From assembly GCA_963703045.1 (NCBI GenBank), contig OY969782.1, forward strand, positions 310,001-374,000: a DNA stretch of 64,000 bases, written 5' to 3'. The DNA comes from Miltoncostaea sp963703045 (GTDB taxonomy: Bacteria > Actinomycetota > Thermoleophilia > Miltoncostaeales > Miltoncostaeaceae). The translations under genes were made by a program, and so were the position numbers. Below, in pieces: positions 35,659-44,350 of the stretch; position 1 is the first letter of the stretch, and the number at the start of each line of letters is the position of its first letter. The notes beneath the pieces are model-generated. The model saw nothing but the letters and a program-made list of their open reading frames with translations, did not search any database and had not been told where the DNA came from.

Positions 35659-38637
35659 GTGGCCGACGTCCGCCCGTTCCCCCGCCCGCCCGGTCGCCGC
35701 CGGCCGACGAGCGCATGGATCGCCCCCGTCGCCATCGTCGTGGTCGTCGGGTTCGTCGTGGCGTACCTGGTGCTGCGGCTCTGGGCGCACATCACGATCA
35801 CCTCGGCCTTCTTCGACAGCCTCGAGATGGGCGGCGCCTACTCGACGCTGATCCGCACCGCGGTGCTGCTCGGGGTCGCCGGGGTCGTCGGGTCGGCCGC
35901 GCTGGCGGTGCCGATCGGTCTCGTGGTGGGCCGCCGCGTCGGCCTGCTGCCGCTGCGCCGGCTGGGACTGGTCACGGGGGCGGCGGTCTTCGTCGTGGGG
36001 CTGTTGGTGCTGATCCCGTCGCTGCTCGCCCAGCGGGACGCGATCCTGGCAGCCGGCGAGGCGGTGTCGTTCGGCCGCACCGATCCGGTCTTCGGGCGCG
36101 ACGTCAGCTTCTTCGTCTTCACCGCGCCCCTGGTCGCCGACCTGGCCGGCCTCGCGCTCGGAGCGCTGGCCGTCGCCCTGCTCGCGCTGGCGGGGATCAC
36201 CGTCTACGCGGTGGCGGTCGAGTCGCCGCTCGGCGTCTCGCAGCGACTGCTGGCGCGGGCGGGTGCCCTGGCCGCCGTCTACGGCGGGCTGGCCCTCATC
36301 GCGTTGGCCGTGCTCGTCTGGTTCCGCCGCTACGCGGCCGTGCACTCGGGGGGCGAGCTGATCGCCGGCGCCGGTCGCGCGACGCGCGACGTGGGCATCC
36401 CGACGACGACGGTCGCCGCCGTGGTCATCGGCCTGCTCGGCCTGGCGCTGCCGGCCCTGGCGCTCGCGCCGGTGCGCCGGCGCCTCGCCGGCACGCGCAC
36501 GACGACCGTGGCCCGCGCGGCCGTCGCGCTGCTCGGTCTCATCGTCGTCGCCCTCGTCGTCTTCGCCACCGCGTGGTGGCTCGTGCTGCTCGTGCCGCTC
36601 GCGCCGCTCGCCGCGGCGCTGCGTCCGGGCGGCGCGGTGACCCTCGCGGTCAACCAACAGGCCGCCACCGCGCTGCGCGGCAACGAGGCCCCGTTCCGCG
36701 TCCCCCCGTGGTCGCTCGGCGCGGGGGCCGCGGCCGTGTCGGTGGTGCTGCTGATCCTCGCCCCGGCCGGCACGGCGATCTACGACGCGATCGGCCTGCG
36801 CGGCTCCACGCTCCAGGTGGAGCGGGCCAACATCGAGGCGACGCTGCAGGCCACGCGCACCGCGGCCGGCCTGGACGGCATCGACACCTCGCGTGCCACC
36901 TACCGGCGCGGCGGGGTCAGTCGCGCGGCGATCGACGCCGCGCCGGCGTCGGTCGGCTCGCTGCGCTTCCTCGACCTCGAGGCCGCTCTCGCGGCATGCC
37001 GTCGCCTGCAGGCGCTCAATCGCTTCTACACCTGCCAGGACGCCGACCTCGACCGGTACGAGCGCGACGGCCGCAAGCAGACGCTCTTCGTCTTCGGGCG
37101 GGAGGTCGACTACGGCGCGATCACCGACTTCCAGCGTCGCCACTTCTCGTTCACGCACGGACGAGGCATCGCGATGGCCCCGGTCAACCGCATCGACGCG
37201 GCGGGTCGCCCGTCGTTCGTCGTCGGGGGACTGCCGACCCGGGGCCTCGCCCCGCCGCTCGCCCGGCCCGAGATCTACCACGGCGCGCAGCGCGACATGC
37301 CCTTCGCCATCGTGAACACCGACCAGCCCGACGGGTTCACCGACGAGCGCCCGCGGACGTGGGAGGGCGCCGGGATCGACGTGGAGGACAACCGGCTCGC
37401 GCTCACGCTCGAGCTCGGCGGCCTGCCCTACCTGGGCGGCGGGCGCCAGCTCTGGAACGCCCTCTCGCGGGTCGAGACGACCGACGCCAAGCTGCTCGTC
37501 CACCGCGACATGGCGAGCCGGCTCGCGCGCCTGGCGCCGTTCCTGCGCCTCGACGCCGACCCGTGGTTCGTGGCCGAGGGCGGGCGCATGTACGTGATGC
37601 AGAACGCCTACACCCGCACCGATCGCTACCCCTACGCGGCGCACTTCGACGACACCGGCTACCAGCGCCACGCCGTCACCGCGGTGATGGACGCCTACAG
37701 CGGCGAGACCGCCCTCTACGTCATGGACGACGAGGATCCGATCATCGCCACCTGGCGCGCGGTCTACCCCGAGCTCTTCACCGACCGGGCCGAGATGCCC
37801 GCCGGCATCGCGGCGCACCTGCGCTACGGGGAGGACCAGTTCGACTACCAGGCCGCCGCGCTCGGGCGCTTCCACGTGACCGACGTCGACCGCTTCTTCG
37901 CCAACGACGACGCGTGGGCGCCCACCGTCGAGACCACCGGGCGGGGCACGGAGGGGCAGCGCATCGTCTCGCCCGCCCGCTACAGCTACGCCGTGCTCCC
38001 GGGGGAGTCCGAGGAGCGGTTCCTGCTCCTGCGCTACTTCAAGCCGGCCACCGAGGGGCGCGGCATCGCCTTCTCGGCGTGGCTGACGGCCGAGAGCGAC
38101 CCCGACCGGTTCGGCCAGCTGCGCCTGCTGCGCTTCGACGTCGCCGAGGACGCCCTCGACTCGGTCGACACCTTCGTCTCGAGCGTGGCACGCGACTCCG
38201 AGCTGTCGGCGCAGATCGGCCTGCGCCGCGACCAGGTCCTGCGCGGCAACACCATCGTGGTCCCCATCGGCGAGGGCCTGCTCTACGTGCAGCCGCTCTA
38301 CCTGGACACCTCGGCGGACAGCCTGCCGACCCTCTTCCAGGTGGTGGTCTCGCTCGGCGACGGCCAGATCTACTCGGGGTCGAGCTTCCCCCAGGCGCTC
38401 GAGCGCGCGCTGACCGCCCAGTCGCCGGGCGGCGGGGGCGCCGCAGGGGAGGGTGACGGCACCGGGCCTCCCGACGCGCTGCCGACCGACGTGCGCGAGC
38501 TGGTGCGCCGCGCCGGCGCCGCGTACGACGCCTACCGCACCGCCTGGGCGGCCGGCGACTACGAGGAGGCCGCACGGCGGCTCGAGGAGTTCGAGACGCT
38601 CCTGGTGCGCGCGCGGGAGCGGTCCTCGGCCGGCTGA
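35659..38637 (+). CDS. UPF0182 family large membrane protein
   Basis: This 992-residue protein has seven or so N-terminal membrane helices (first IAPVAIVVVVGFVVAYLVL, about 20-38) and a large extracytoplasmic domain, as in UPF0182 (COG1615) proteins of Actinobacteria and Firmicutes. Motifs matching the family are YTLIRTA-like early helices, RANIEATLQATRTA, FVVGGLPTRGLAP, RPEIYHGAQ, TAVMDAYSGETALYV and YPELFTDRAEMPA. The function of the family is unknown. The GTG start is preceded by GAGAGGAG about 10 bases away and by a TAGGGT promoter box. The C-terminal tail is Gly-rich then helical. Confidence 0.93.
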   Translation: MADVRPFPRPPGRRRPTSAWIAPVAIVVVVGFVVAYLVLRLWAHITITSAFFDSLEMGGAYSTLIRTAVLLGVAGVVGSAALAVPIGLVVGRRVGLLPLRRLGLVTGAAVFVVGLLVLIPSLLAQRDAILAAGEAVSFGRTDPVFGRDVSFFVFTAPLVADLAGLALGALAVALLALAGITVYAVAVESPLGVSQRLLARAGALAAVYGGLALIALAVLVWFRRYAAVHSGGELIAGAGRATRDVGIPTTTVAAVVIGLLGLALPALALAPVRRRLAGTRTTTVARAAVALLGLIVVALVVFATAWWLVLLVPLAPLAAALRPGGAVTLAVNQQAATALRGNEAPFRVPPWSLGAGAAAVSVVLLILAPAGTAIYDAIGLRGSTLQVERANIEATLQATRTAAGLDGIDTSRATYRRGGVSRAAIDAAPASVGSLRFLDLEAALAACRRLQALNRFYTCQDADLDRYERDGRKQTLFVFGREVDYGAITDFQRRHFSFTHGRGIAMAPVNRIDAAGRPSFVVGGLPTRGLAPPLARPEIYHGAQRDMPFAIVNTDQPDGFTDERPRTWEGAGIDVEDNRLALTLELGGLPYLGGGRQLWNALSRVETTDAKLLVHRDMASRLARLAPFLRLDADPWFVAEGGRMYVMQNAYTRTDRYPYAAHFDDTGYQRHAVTAVMDAYSGETALYVMDDEDPIIATWRAVYPELFTDRAEMPAGIAAHLRYGEDQFDYQAAALGRFHVTDVDRFFANDDAWAPTVETTGRGTEGQRIVSPARYSYAVLPGESEERFLLLRYFKPATEGRGIAFSAWLTAESDPDRFGQLRLLRFDVAEDALDSVDTFVSSVARDSELSAQIGLRRDQVLRGNTIVVPIGEGLLYVQPLYLDTSADSLPTLFQVVVSLGDGQIYSGSSFPQALERALTAQSPGGGGAAGEGDGTGPPDALPTDVRELVRRAGAAYDAYRTAWAAGDYEEAARRLEEFETLLVRARERSSAG

Positions 38638-38664
38638 GCCCGCGCGGGCGACCGCCGCCTGTCC

Positions 38665-38670
38665 TACGAT
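38665..38670 (+). promoter_or_regulatory. TANNNT -10 box of the LuxR-type regulator (leaderless)
   Basis: TACGAT ends 6 bases before the ATG at 38677. Confidence 0.6.
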
Positions 38671-38676
38671 CGCGCC

Positions 38677-41292
38677 ATGGACCTCCTGGAGCGCGACGGC
38701 GCGCGCGCCGTGGTGGACACGGCGCTCGGCGAGGCCGTGGCCGGAGAGGGCCGGGTCGTGGTGGTCACGGGCGAGGCCGGGGTCGGCAAGTCGGCGCTGC
38801 TCGCCGCCGTCCTGCGCGCGCGCGAGGCGACCCACCGCGTGCTCGTGGGTGCGTGCGATCCCCTGCTCACGCCGCGCGCGCTCGGACCGTTCCACGACAT
38901 CGCCCGGCAGGCGGGCGAGCCGCTCGTCGCCGCCGCCCGCGAGCCCGTGCGTCGTGAGGAGCTGGTGACGGCGCTGCTGTCCGAGCTGGGCGGCACGCCG
39001 CCGCGCGTGCTGGTGATCGAGGACGCCCACTGGGCCGACGAGGGCACGCTCGACCTGCTGGCCGTCATCGGGCGGCGGATCGGCACCACGACGGGCACCC
39101 TCGTGGTGACGCTGCGCCCCGACCAGGCCGACGACCGGTTGCGGGCGGCGCTCGGCGAGATGCCCTCCGGCGCCGTGCGGCGGATCGAGCTGGGGCCGCT
39201 CGGGCCGGCGTCGGTCGCCGAGCTCGCGCGGCGCGCGGGACGCGAGCCGGGCGACCTGCACGACACCACCGGGGGCAACCCCTTCTACGTGACGGAGGTG
39301 CTGGCGTCCGGGCACGACGAGACCCCCGGCTCGGTGCGCGACGCCGTGCTGGCCCGCGCGCGGCGCCTCGGCGACACCGCGCGCCGGGTGCTGGAGATCG
39401 TGGCCGTGGTCCCCGGGCGCGCCGAGACCTGGCTCGTCGGCGCCGTGCTGGCCGGCGACCCGGCCGGTCCGATCGACGAGTGCCTGGCGATCGGGATGCT
39501 CGAGCTCGACGGGATGTGGCTGCGCTTCCGCCACGAGATCGCCCGCTCGAGCGTGGAGGAGGAGCTGACCCCGATGCGACGGCGCCAACTGGCCGCCGAC
39601 GTGCTCGCGGCGCTCGCCGCGCACCCGGGGACCGACCCCGCGCGCCTCGTGCACCACGCCCGCCAGGCGGGCGACCGGGCGGCGATCCTGACCGCCGCGC
39701 CGGCCGCGGCGCGACGCGCCGCGCAGGCGGGGGCCCACATCGAGGCCGCGGCCCACTACCGGTCGGCGCTCGAGGCCGCCGACGATCTGGAGCCGTCCGA
39801 CCTGGCCGATCTCCTGGAGGGCCTGTCCTACGAGGCCTACCTCTCCGGATCGCCCCAGGAGGCCCTCGACGCCCGTCGCCGCGGGCTCGCGATCCGCGTG
39901 CGGCTGGGGCAGGCGGCCGAGGCCGGGGAGGACGAACGCTGGCTGTCGCGCCTCTTCTGGTGGATCGGCCGTCGCGCGGAGTCGGAGGCCGCCGCGGCGC
40001 GGTCCATCTCCCTGCTGGAGCCGCTCGGCCCGACGAGCGGTCTCGCGATGGCCTACAGCACGCTCTCGCAGCTGCTGATGCTCGCCTGGCGGACCGAGGG
40101 CGCGGTGGAGTGGGGACGCCGGGCGATCGCCATGTCGCGCGATCTGGGGGACCGCTCGACCCTCTCGCACGCCCTCAACAACGTCGGCACCGCCCTCATG
40201 GAGAGCGGCGACGACGAGGGCGCCGCGATGCTCGAGGAGGCCGCCGCGCTCGCCTGCGCCGACGGCGAGCCCGACCACGCCGTGCGGGCGATGGTGAACC
40301 TCACATGGGGCCTGCTCTCGCGCCGCCGCTACGCCGAGAGCACCGACGTGCTCGAGCGGGGTCTCGCGTTCGCGCGGGCCAACGACCTGCGCGCCTACGA
40401 CCAGTACCTGCTGGGCATGCGGGCCTGGCAGCGCCTCGACACGGGGGACTGGGCCGGCGCCGAGGAGGACGGTCGCGCGGTCATGGCGATCGACGCCGCG
40501 CGGCCGACCATCAGCGCCCATCCCGGGATGATCCGGCTGGGACTCCTGCTGGCGCGGCGCGGCGACCCCGGGGGACGGGAGCTGCTGGAGGACGCGTGGC
40601 GGCGCGCCACCGCGGCCGACGAGCCCCAGCGGCTGGCGCCGAGCGCGTGCGCCCTCGCGGAGCTGGCCTGGCTCGACGACGACCCATCGGCGGTGCGCGC
40701 CCACGGCGCCGCGGCGCTCGCGGCCCTCGCGGGCACCCCGGGCCGCATGGCGGGCGAGGCCGGCTTCTGGAGCTGGCGGGGGGGAGGGGACGCCGGCGAC
40801 ATCTCGGGCTTCGAGCCCGGCTTCCGCCTCGCGATCGCCGGCGACCCGCGCGGTGCGGCCGCGGCCTGGGAGGAGGCCGGGTGCCCCTACGCGGCGGCCG
40901 ACGCCCTCTGGGAGTCGGACGACGACGACGACCTCCTGCGGGCGCTCGCGATCTTCGACCGGCTGGGCGCCACGGTACCGGCGGCACGCGTGCGGCGGCG
41001 GCTGCGCCGGGGCGGGGGCGTCGTCCCCGCGGGGCCGCGACCGGCGACGCGCAGCGATCCCGATGGCCTGACACCCCGTCAGCGCGAGATCCTCGACATG
41101 GTGGCGGGGGGGATGACCAACACCGCGATCGCGGCCCGGCTGGTGCTCTCGACGCGGACCGTCGACCACCACGTCTCGGCGATCCTGCGCGCGCTCGGCG
41201 TGTCGACCCGGGCCGAGGCCGCGGCCCGCGCGGGAGCCGTCGGGCATGGGGATGCCCCGGTGGGGGATGGGCAGGGCCCCGGGCCGATGTAG
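38677..41292 (+). CDS. large ATP-binding LuxR family (LAL/MalT-like) regulator
   Basis: The 871-residue regulator begins with an AAA/STAND NTPase: Walker A GEAGVGKS (32-39), Walker B VLVIEDAHWADEG (about 110-122). A long TPR-like helical middle (many Ala/Glu helices such as LSHALNNVGTALMESGDDEGA) follows. The C-terminal LuxR helix-turn-helix is LTPRQREILDMVAGGMTNTA, continuing IAARLVLSTRTVDHHVSAIL, about 798-850. Such LALs sense a ligand via the TPR part and activate transcription. Targets are unknown; the nearest candidate is the small gene at 41372. It is expressed from a leaderless promoter. Confidence 0.93.
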   Translation: MDLLERDGARAVVDTALGEAVAGEGRVVVVTGEAGVGKSALLAAVLRAREATHRVLVGACDPLLTPRALGPFHDIARQAGEPLVAAAREPVRREELVTALLSELGGTPPRVLVIEDAHWADEGTLDLLAVIGRRIGTTTGTLVVTLRPDQADDRLRAALGEMPSGAVRRIELGPLGPASVAELARRAGREPGDLHDTTGGNPFYVTEVLASGHDETPGSVRDAVLARARRLGDTARRVLEIVAVVPGRAETWLVGAVLAGDPAGPIDECLAIGMLELDGMWLRFRHEIARSSVEEELTPMRRRQLAADVLAALAAHPGTDPARLVHHARQAGDRAAILTAAPAAARRAAQAGAHIEAAAHYRSALEAADDLEPSDLADLLEGLSYEAYLSGSPQEALDARRRGLAIRVRLGQAAEAGEDERWLSRLFWWIGRRAESEAAAARSISLLEPLGPTSGLAMAYSTLSQLLMLAWRTEGAVEWGRRAIAMSRDLGDRSTLSHALNNVGTALMESGDDEGAAMLEEAAALACADGEPDHAVRAMVNLTWGLLSRRRYAESTDVLERGLAFARANDLRAYDQYLLGMRAWQRLDTGDWAGAEEDGRAVMAIDAARPTISAHPGMIRLGLLLARRGDPGGRELLEDAWRRATAADEPQRLAPSACALAELAWLDDDPSAVRAHGAAALAALAGTPGRMAGEAGFWSWRGGGDAGDISGFEPGFRLAIAGDPRGAAAAWEEAGCPYAAADALWESDDDDDLLRALAIFDRLGATVPAARVRRRLRRGGGVVPAGPRPATRSDPDGLTPRQREILDMVAGGMTNTAIAARLVLSTRTVDHHVSAILRALGVSTRAEAAARAGAVGHGDAPVGDGQGPGPM

Positions 41293-41329
41293 GTGGGCGC
41301 CGCCGATGCGCGGCATCCCGGTGCACCCC

Positions 41330-41335
41330 TAGCGT
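41330..41335 (+). promoter_or_regulatory. -10 box TAGCGT for the 73-aa gene
   Basis: TAGCGT lies 36 bases before the ATG at 41372. GATGC-GCG-GCATC (41304-41316) upstream is a small inverted repeat that could bind a regulator. Confidence 0.4.
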
Positions 41336-41371
41336 CGGTGGCGTCATCGCACGCCCCCGCCGGAGGCCATC

Positions 41372-41593
41372 ATGCACCTGCACCCGCACCTCCACCGCGA
41401 TCTCGCCGCCGACAGCGCGAGCCGGCGCCTGGCCGAGGCCCGCAACGCCCGCCTGGTGCGGCACGCCCTCGGCGCCGGCCGTGGGGCGCCGGTCGACGGG
41501 CCGGCCGTCGCCGCGCCGCCCGGCGGCGACACGGCGGCCGCCGGGCGCCGCCACCCGCGGCGGCTGCGGCTGCGCCTCCGCCCACAGGGGTAG
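41372..41593 (+). CDS. small basic His-rich-start protein (73 aa)
   Basis: The gene starts at ATG 41372 with CGGAGG 5-10 bases upstream, a good ribosome-binding site. It encodes MHLHPHLHRDLAADSAS, a basic amphipathic helix (RRLAEARNARLVRHAL), a Gly/Ala/Pro linker and a final Arg-rich tail. Similar short proteins starting MHP or MHL and carrying this helix occur near LuxR-type or stress genes in Actinobacteria, as far as I recall. Function is unknown. Its own promoter box and proximity to the LAL regulator suggest regulation by it, which is inference. Confidence 0.6.
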   Translation: MHLHPHLHRDLAADSASRRLAEARNARLVRHALGAGRGAPVDGPAVAAPPGGDTAAAGRRHPRRLRLRLRPQG

Positions 41594-41645
41594 CCGCACG
41601 GAGGTCGGGGACGTCGGCCCCGGGTCGGGTCGGGGGCCCCGACCG

Positions 41646-41651
41646 TAGACT
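41646..41651 (+). promoter_or_regulatory. TANNNT -10 box of M20 peptidase gene (leaderless)
   Basis: TAGACT ends 6 bases before the ATG at 41658. Confidence 0.6.
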
Positions 41652-41657
41652 CGCCCG

Positions 41658-42998
41658 ATGACCACCGACGAGCTCGACCGACTCCACGCGCTGCTGCGCG
41701 TCCCCAGCGTCAGCGCCGACCCGGCCCACGCCCCCGACATGGCGGCGGCCGCCGAGCTGGTCGCCGACGAGATCCGCCGCGCGGGGGGCACGGCCGAGGT
41801 GCGGGCGACCGATCGCCACCCGCTCGTGCTGGGCGAGGTGCCCGCCAGCTCCGGCGACCCCGCCGCGCCGCGCGTCATCCTCTACGGCCACTACGACGTG
41901 CAGCCCGCCGGCCGGGCGGCCGATTGGACCTCGCCCCCCTTCGAGCCGACGGTCCGCGACGGCGACCTCTACGCCCGCGGGGCGAGCGACGACAAGGGCA
42001 ACCTCTTCATGCTGATCGTCGCGGTCCAGCGCCTCGCCGCCGAGGGGGCGCTGCCGGTGCGGGCCGCCTTCGTGATCGAGGGGGAGGAGGAGAGCGGCGG
42101 GACGTCGGCGCTCGACCACCTGACCGCCGACCTGGAGCCGGCCCTCGCGACGGTGATCTTCGACAGCCCGATGATCGCGCCCGGTCGCCCGTCGATCTGC
42201 ACCGGCGTTCGCGGCATGGTCTACCGCCGGGTGCGGGTGCGCTCGGCGCGCACCGACGCCCACAGCGGCCTCTACGGCGGCGCCGCCATGAACGCGGCCC
42301 ACGCCCTGCTGGCGGTGCTCTCCGCCGTCACCCCCCACGAGGGCCGCCTGCCCGACGCGCTGTACGCGGGCGTCGCCCCCGCCGGACCGGCGGAGGTCGC
42401 CGCCTGGGCCGACCTGCCGCCCGGCGGCGAGGCGCTGGCCGGAGCCGGCCTGCGGCCCGCCGACGCCGGCGCGGCCGAGGGCTTCTACATGCGCACGCTG
42501 GCCTCGCCGTCGCTCGACGTGCACGGCCTGGCGTGTGGCGAGCCGGACGCCGTGAAGACGAACGTCCCGGGTGAGGCCGTCGCCACCCTGTCGCTGCGAC
42601 TCGCGCCGGGGCAGGACGCCGCGGCGGTCGCCGCCATCCTCGACGCGCTGCTGCGGGACGCCGCGCCCGAGGGCGCCGAGATCGACATCGAGGACCTGGG
42701 GCTCGCCCTGCCGGCCGCGCTCGATCCCACCCACCCCGTGCTGGTCGCCGCCGCCGACGGCATGGAGCGCGGCACGGGCTGGCGCCCGGCCCCGGTGAGG
42801 CTCGGCGGCACCCTCCCGGTCGTCGCCGTGCTCGCCGCCCGCGGCGTGCCCACCATCCTGACCGGGTTCGGGCTCCCCGACGACGCCATCCACGCGGTCG
42901 ACGAGCACCTGCGCGTCGAGCACCTCGAGATCGGCACCCGCGCGGCGATCGGCATCCTGCAGTGCCTGGGCGACCTCGGGGCCCCCGTCCCGCTGTAG
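41658..42998 (+). CDS. M20 family dipeptidase
   Basis: The 446-residue metallopeptidase shows the M20 metal and catalytic sites: YGHYDVQP (His and Asp, about 75-82), ARGASDDKGN (Asp bridging the two zinc ions), EGEEESGG (general base Glu) and FDSPM; then the dimerisation domain with RVRSARTDAHSGLYGG, and a C-terminal metal-ligand region GFGLPDDAIHAVDEHL. This matches the CNDP/dapE-like dipeptidases of the PepV/M20A-F branch. It probably hydrolyses dipeptides in the cytosol. The leaderless promoter fixes the ATG. The stop TAG is also part of the fumC promoter box. Confidence 0.94.
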   Translation: MTTDELDRLHALLRVPSVSADPAHAPDMAAAAELVADEIRRAGGTAEVRATDRHPLVLGEVPASSGDPAAPRVILYGHYDVQPAGRAADWTSPPFEPTVRDGDLYARGASDDKGNLFMLIVAVQRLAAEGALPVRAAFVIEGEEESGGTSALDHLTADLEPALATVIFDSPMIAPGRPSICTGVRGMVYRRVRVRSARTDAHSGLYGGAAMNAAHALLAVLSAVTPHEGRLPDALYAGVAPAGPAEVAAWADLPPGGEALAGAGLRPADAGAAEGFYMRTLASPSLDVHGLACGEPDAVKTNVPGEAVATLSLRLAPGQDAAAVAAILDALLRDAAPEGAEIDIEDLGLALPAALDPTHPVLVAAADGMERGTGWRPAPVRLGGTLPVVAVLAARGVPTILTGFGLPDDAIHAVDEHLRVEHLEIGTRAAIGILQCLGDLGAPVPL

Positions 42999-43001
42999 GA
43001 T
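42996..43001 (+). promoter_or_regulatory. -10 box TAGGAT of fumC
   Basis: TAGGAT overlaps the M20 peptidase stop and lies 35 bases before the fumC GTG. GAGGGGGG just before the GTG is the ribosome-binding site. Confidence 0.5.
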
Positions 43002-43036
43002 CGGCGGTCGCACCGAAACCGATCGAGGGGGGACAC

Positions 43037-44350
43037 GTGGCGGAGCTCTGGGGCGGGGAAACCCGTAAGGCGGTCGAGAACTTCCCGGTATCAGGGGAGC
43101 GCGTGCCGCTCCCGGTCGTCCGTTGGCTGGGGCGCATCAAGGGTGCCGCCGCGCGGGTGAACGGCGACCTGGGGCTCCTCGACGCCGGCCTGGCCGAGCG
43201 CATCGCCGCCGCCGCCGACGCCGTGGCGGCGGGCGAGCACGACGACCAGTTCCCGGTCAACGTCTTCCAGACGGGCTCCGGCACCTCGTCGAACATGAAC
43301 GCGAACGAGGTCATCGCGAACCTCGCGGGCGACGGTGCCCACCCCAACGACCACGTCAACATGGGGCAGAGCTCGAACGACGTGTTCCCGTCGGCCGTCC
43401 ACGGGGCCGCCCTGCAGGAGGTCGTCGACCGCCTGCTCCCGGCCCTCGACCAGCTCGGCGACACCCTCGCCGCGAAGGCGGAGGACTGGAAGGACATCGT
43501 CAAGACGGGCCGCACGCACCTCATGGACGCGGTCCCCGTGACGCTCGGCCAGGAGTTCGCCGGCTACGCCGCCCAGATCCGCCAGGGCCGCGCCCGCGTC
43601 TCCGACGCCACGACGCGCCTCGGCCAGATACCGCTCGGCGGCACCGCCGCCGGCACGGGCCTCAACACCCACCCCGAGTTCGCCGAGCGCGTCCGCGCCC
43701 GGCTCGTCGAGGAGACGGGCCTTCCGATCGCGGCCCCGGCCGACGGCTTCGAGGCACAGGGCGCCCGCGACGGCCTCGTCGAGGTCTCCGGAGCCCTCAA
43801 GGTCGTCGCGGTCTCGCTCACCAAGATCGCCAACGACATCGCGATCCTCGGCAGCGGGCCGCGCGCCGGCCTCGCCGAGATCTTCCTCCCCGAGCTGCAG
43901 AAGGGCTCGTCGATCATGCCGGGCAAGGTCAACCCGGTCATCCCCGAGGTCGTGCTGCAGGTCGCCGCCCAGGTCATCGGGAACGACACCGCCATCACGA
44001 TCGGCGGCATGCAGGGCAACTTCGAGCTCAACGTGCGCATCCCGCTGCTCGCACGCAACCTGCTGGGCTCCATCCACCTGCTCACGACGACGTCGCGTCT
44101 GTTCGCCGACCGCTGCATCGCGGGCATCGAGCCCAACCTGCCGCGCCTCACGGAGCTGGCCGAGGGCAACCTCCAGGTCGCCACGGCCCTCAACCCGCAC
44201 ATCGGCTACGACAAGGGCGCCGCCATCGTGAAGGAGGCGACGGCGTCGGGCCGGCCGCTGCGCGAGGTGGCGCGCGAGCACGGAGTGGAGGAGTCTGTGC
44301 TCGATGAGGCGCTCGACCTCCGGAAGATCGCCGCGGGAAGCTCCGCGTAG
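43037..44350 (+). CDS. fumC: fumarate hydratase class II
   Basis: FumC interconverts fumarate and malate in the TCA cycle. The 437-residue protein begins with MAELWGGETRKAVENFPVSG and has the superfamily signatures TGSGTSSNMNANEV (about 77-90), the HMN-like motif in NDHVNMGQSSNDVFP, TGRTHLMDAVPVTLGQEF, and GSSIMPGKVNP (about 290-300) of the fumarase/aspartase family. It is somewhat shorter than E. coli FumC but complete. The GTG at 43037 has GAGGGGGG 5-12 bases upstream. An 18-bp hairpin 10 bases after the stop should end the transcript. Confidence 0.95.
   Translation: MAELWGGETRKAVENFPVSGERVPLPVVRWLGRIKGAAARVNGDLGLLDAGLAERIAAAADAVAAGEHDDQFPVNVFQTGSGTSSNMNANEVIANLAGDGAHPNDHVNMGQSSNDVFPSAVHGAALQEVVDRLLPALDQLGDTLAAKAEDWKDIVKTGRTHLMDAVPVTLGQEFAGYAAQIRQGRARVSDATTRLGQIPLGGTAAGTGLNTHPEFAERVRARLVEETGLPIAAPADGFEAQGARDGLVEVSGALKVVAVSLTKIANDIAILGSGPRAGLAEIFLPELQKGSSIMPGKVNPVIPEVVLQVAAQVIGNDTAITIGGMQGNFELNVRIPLLARNLLGSIHLLTTTSRLFADRCIAGIEPNLPRLTELAEGNLQVATALNPHIGYDKGAAIVKEATASGRPLREVAREHGVEESVLDEALDLRKIAAGSSA

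Noticed and set aside
35452..41316. Very long open frame (about 1950 codons) on the minus strand opposite UPF0182 and the LAL regulator
   Set aside because: It runs antisense to two clear genes; its product is Arg/Gly/Pro-rich low-complexity sequence without motifs. Long antisense frames are expected at this GC content.
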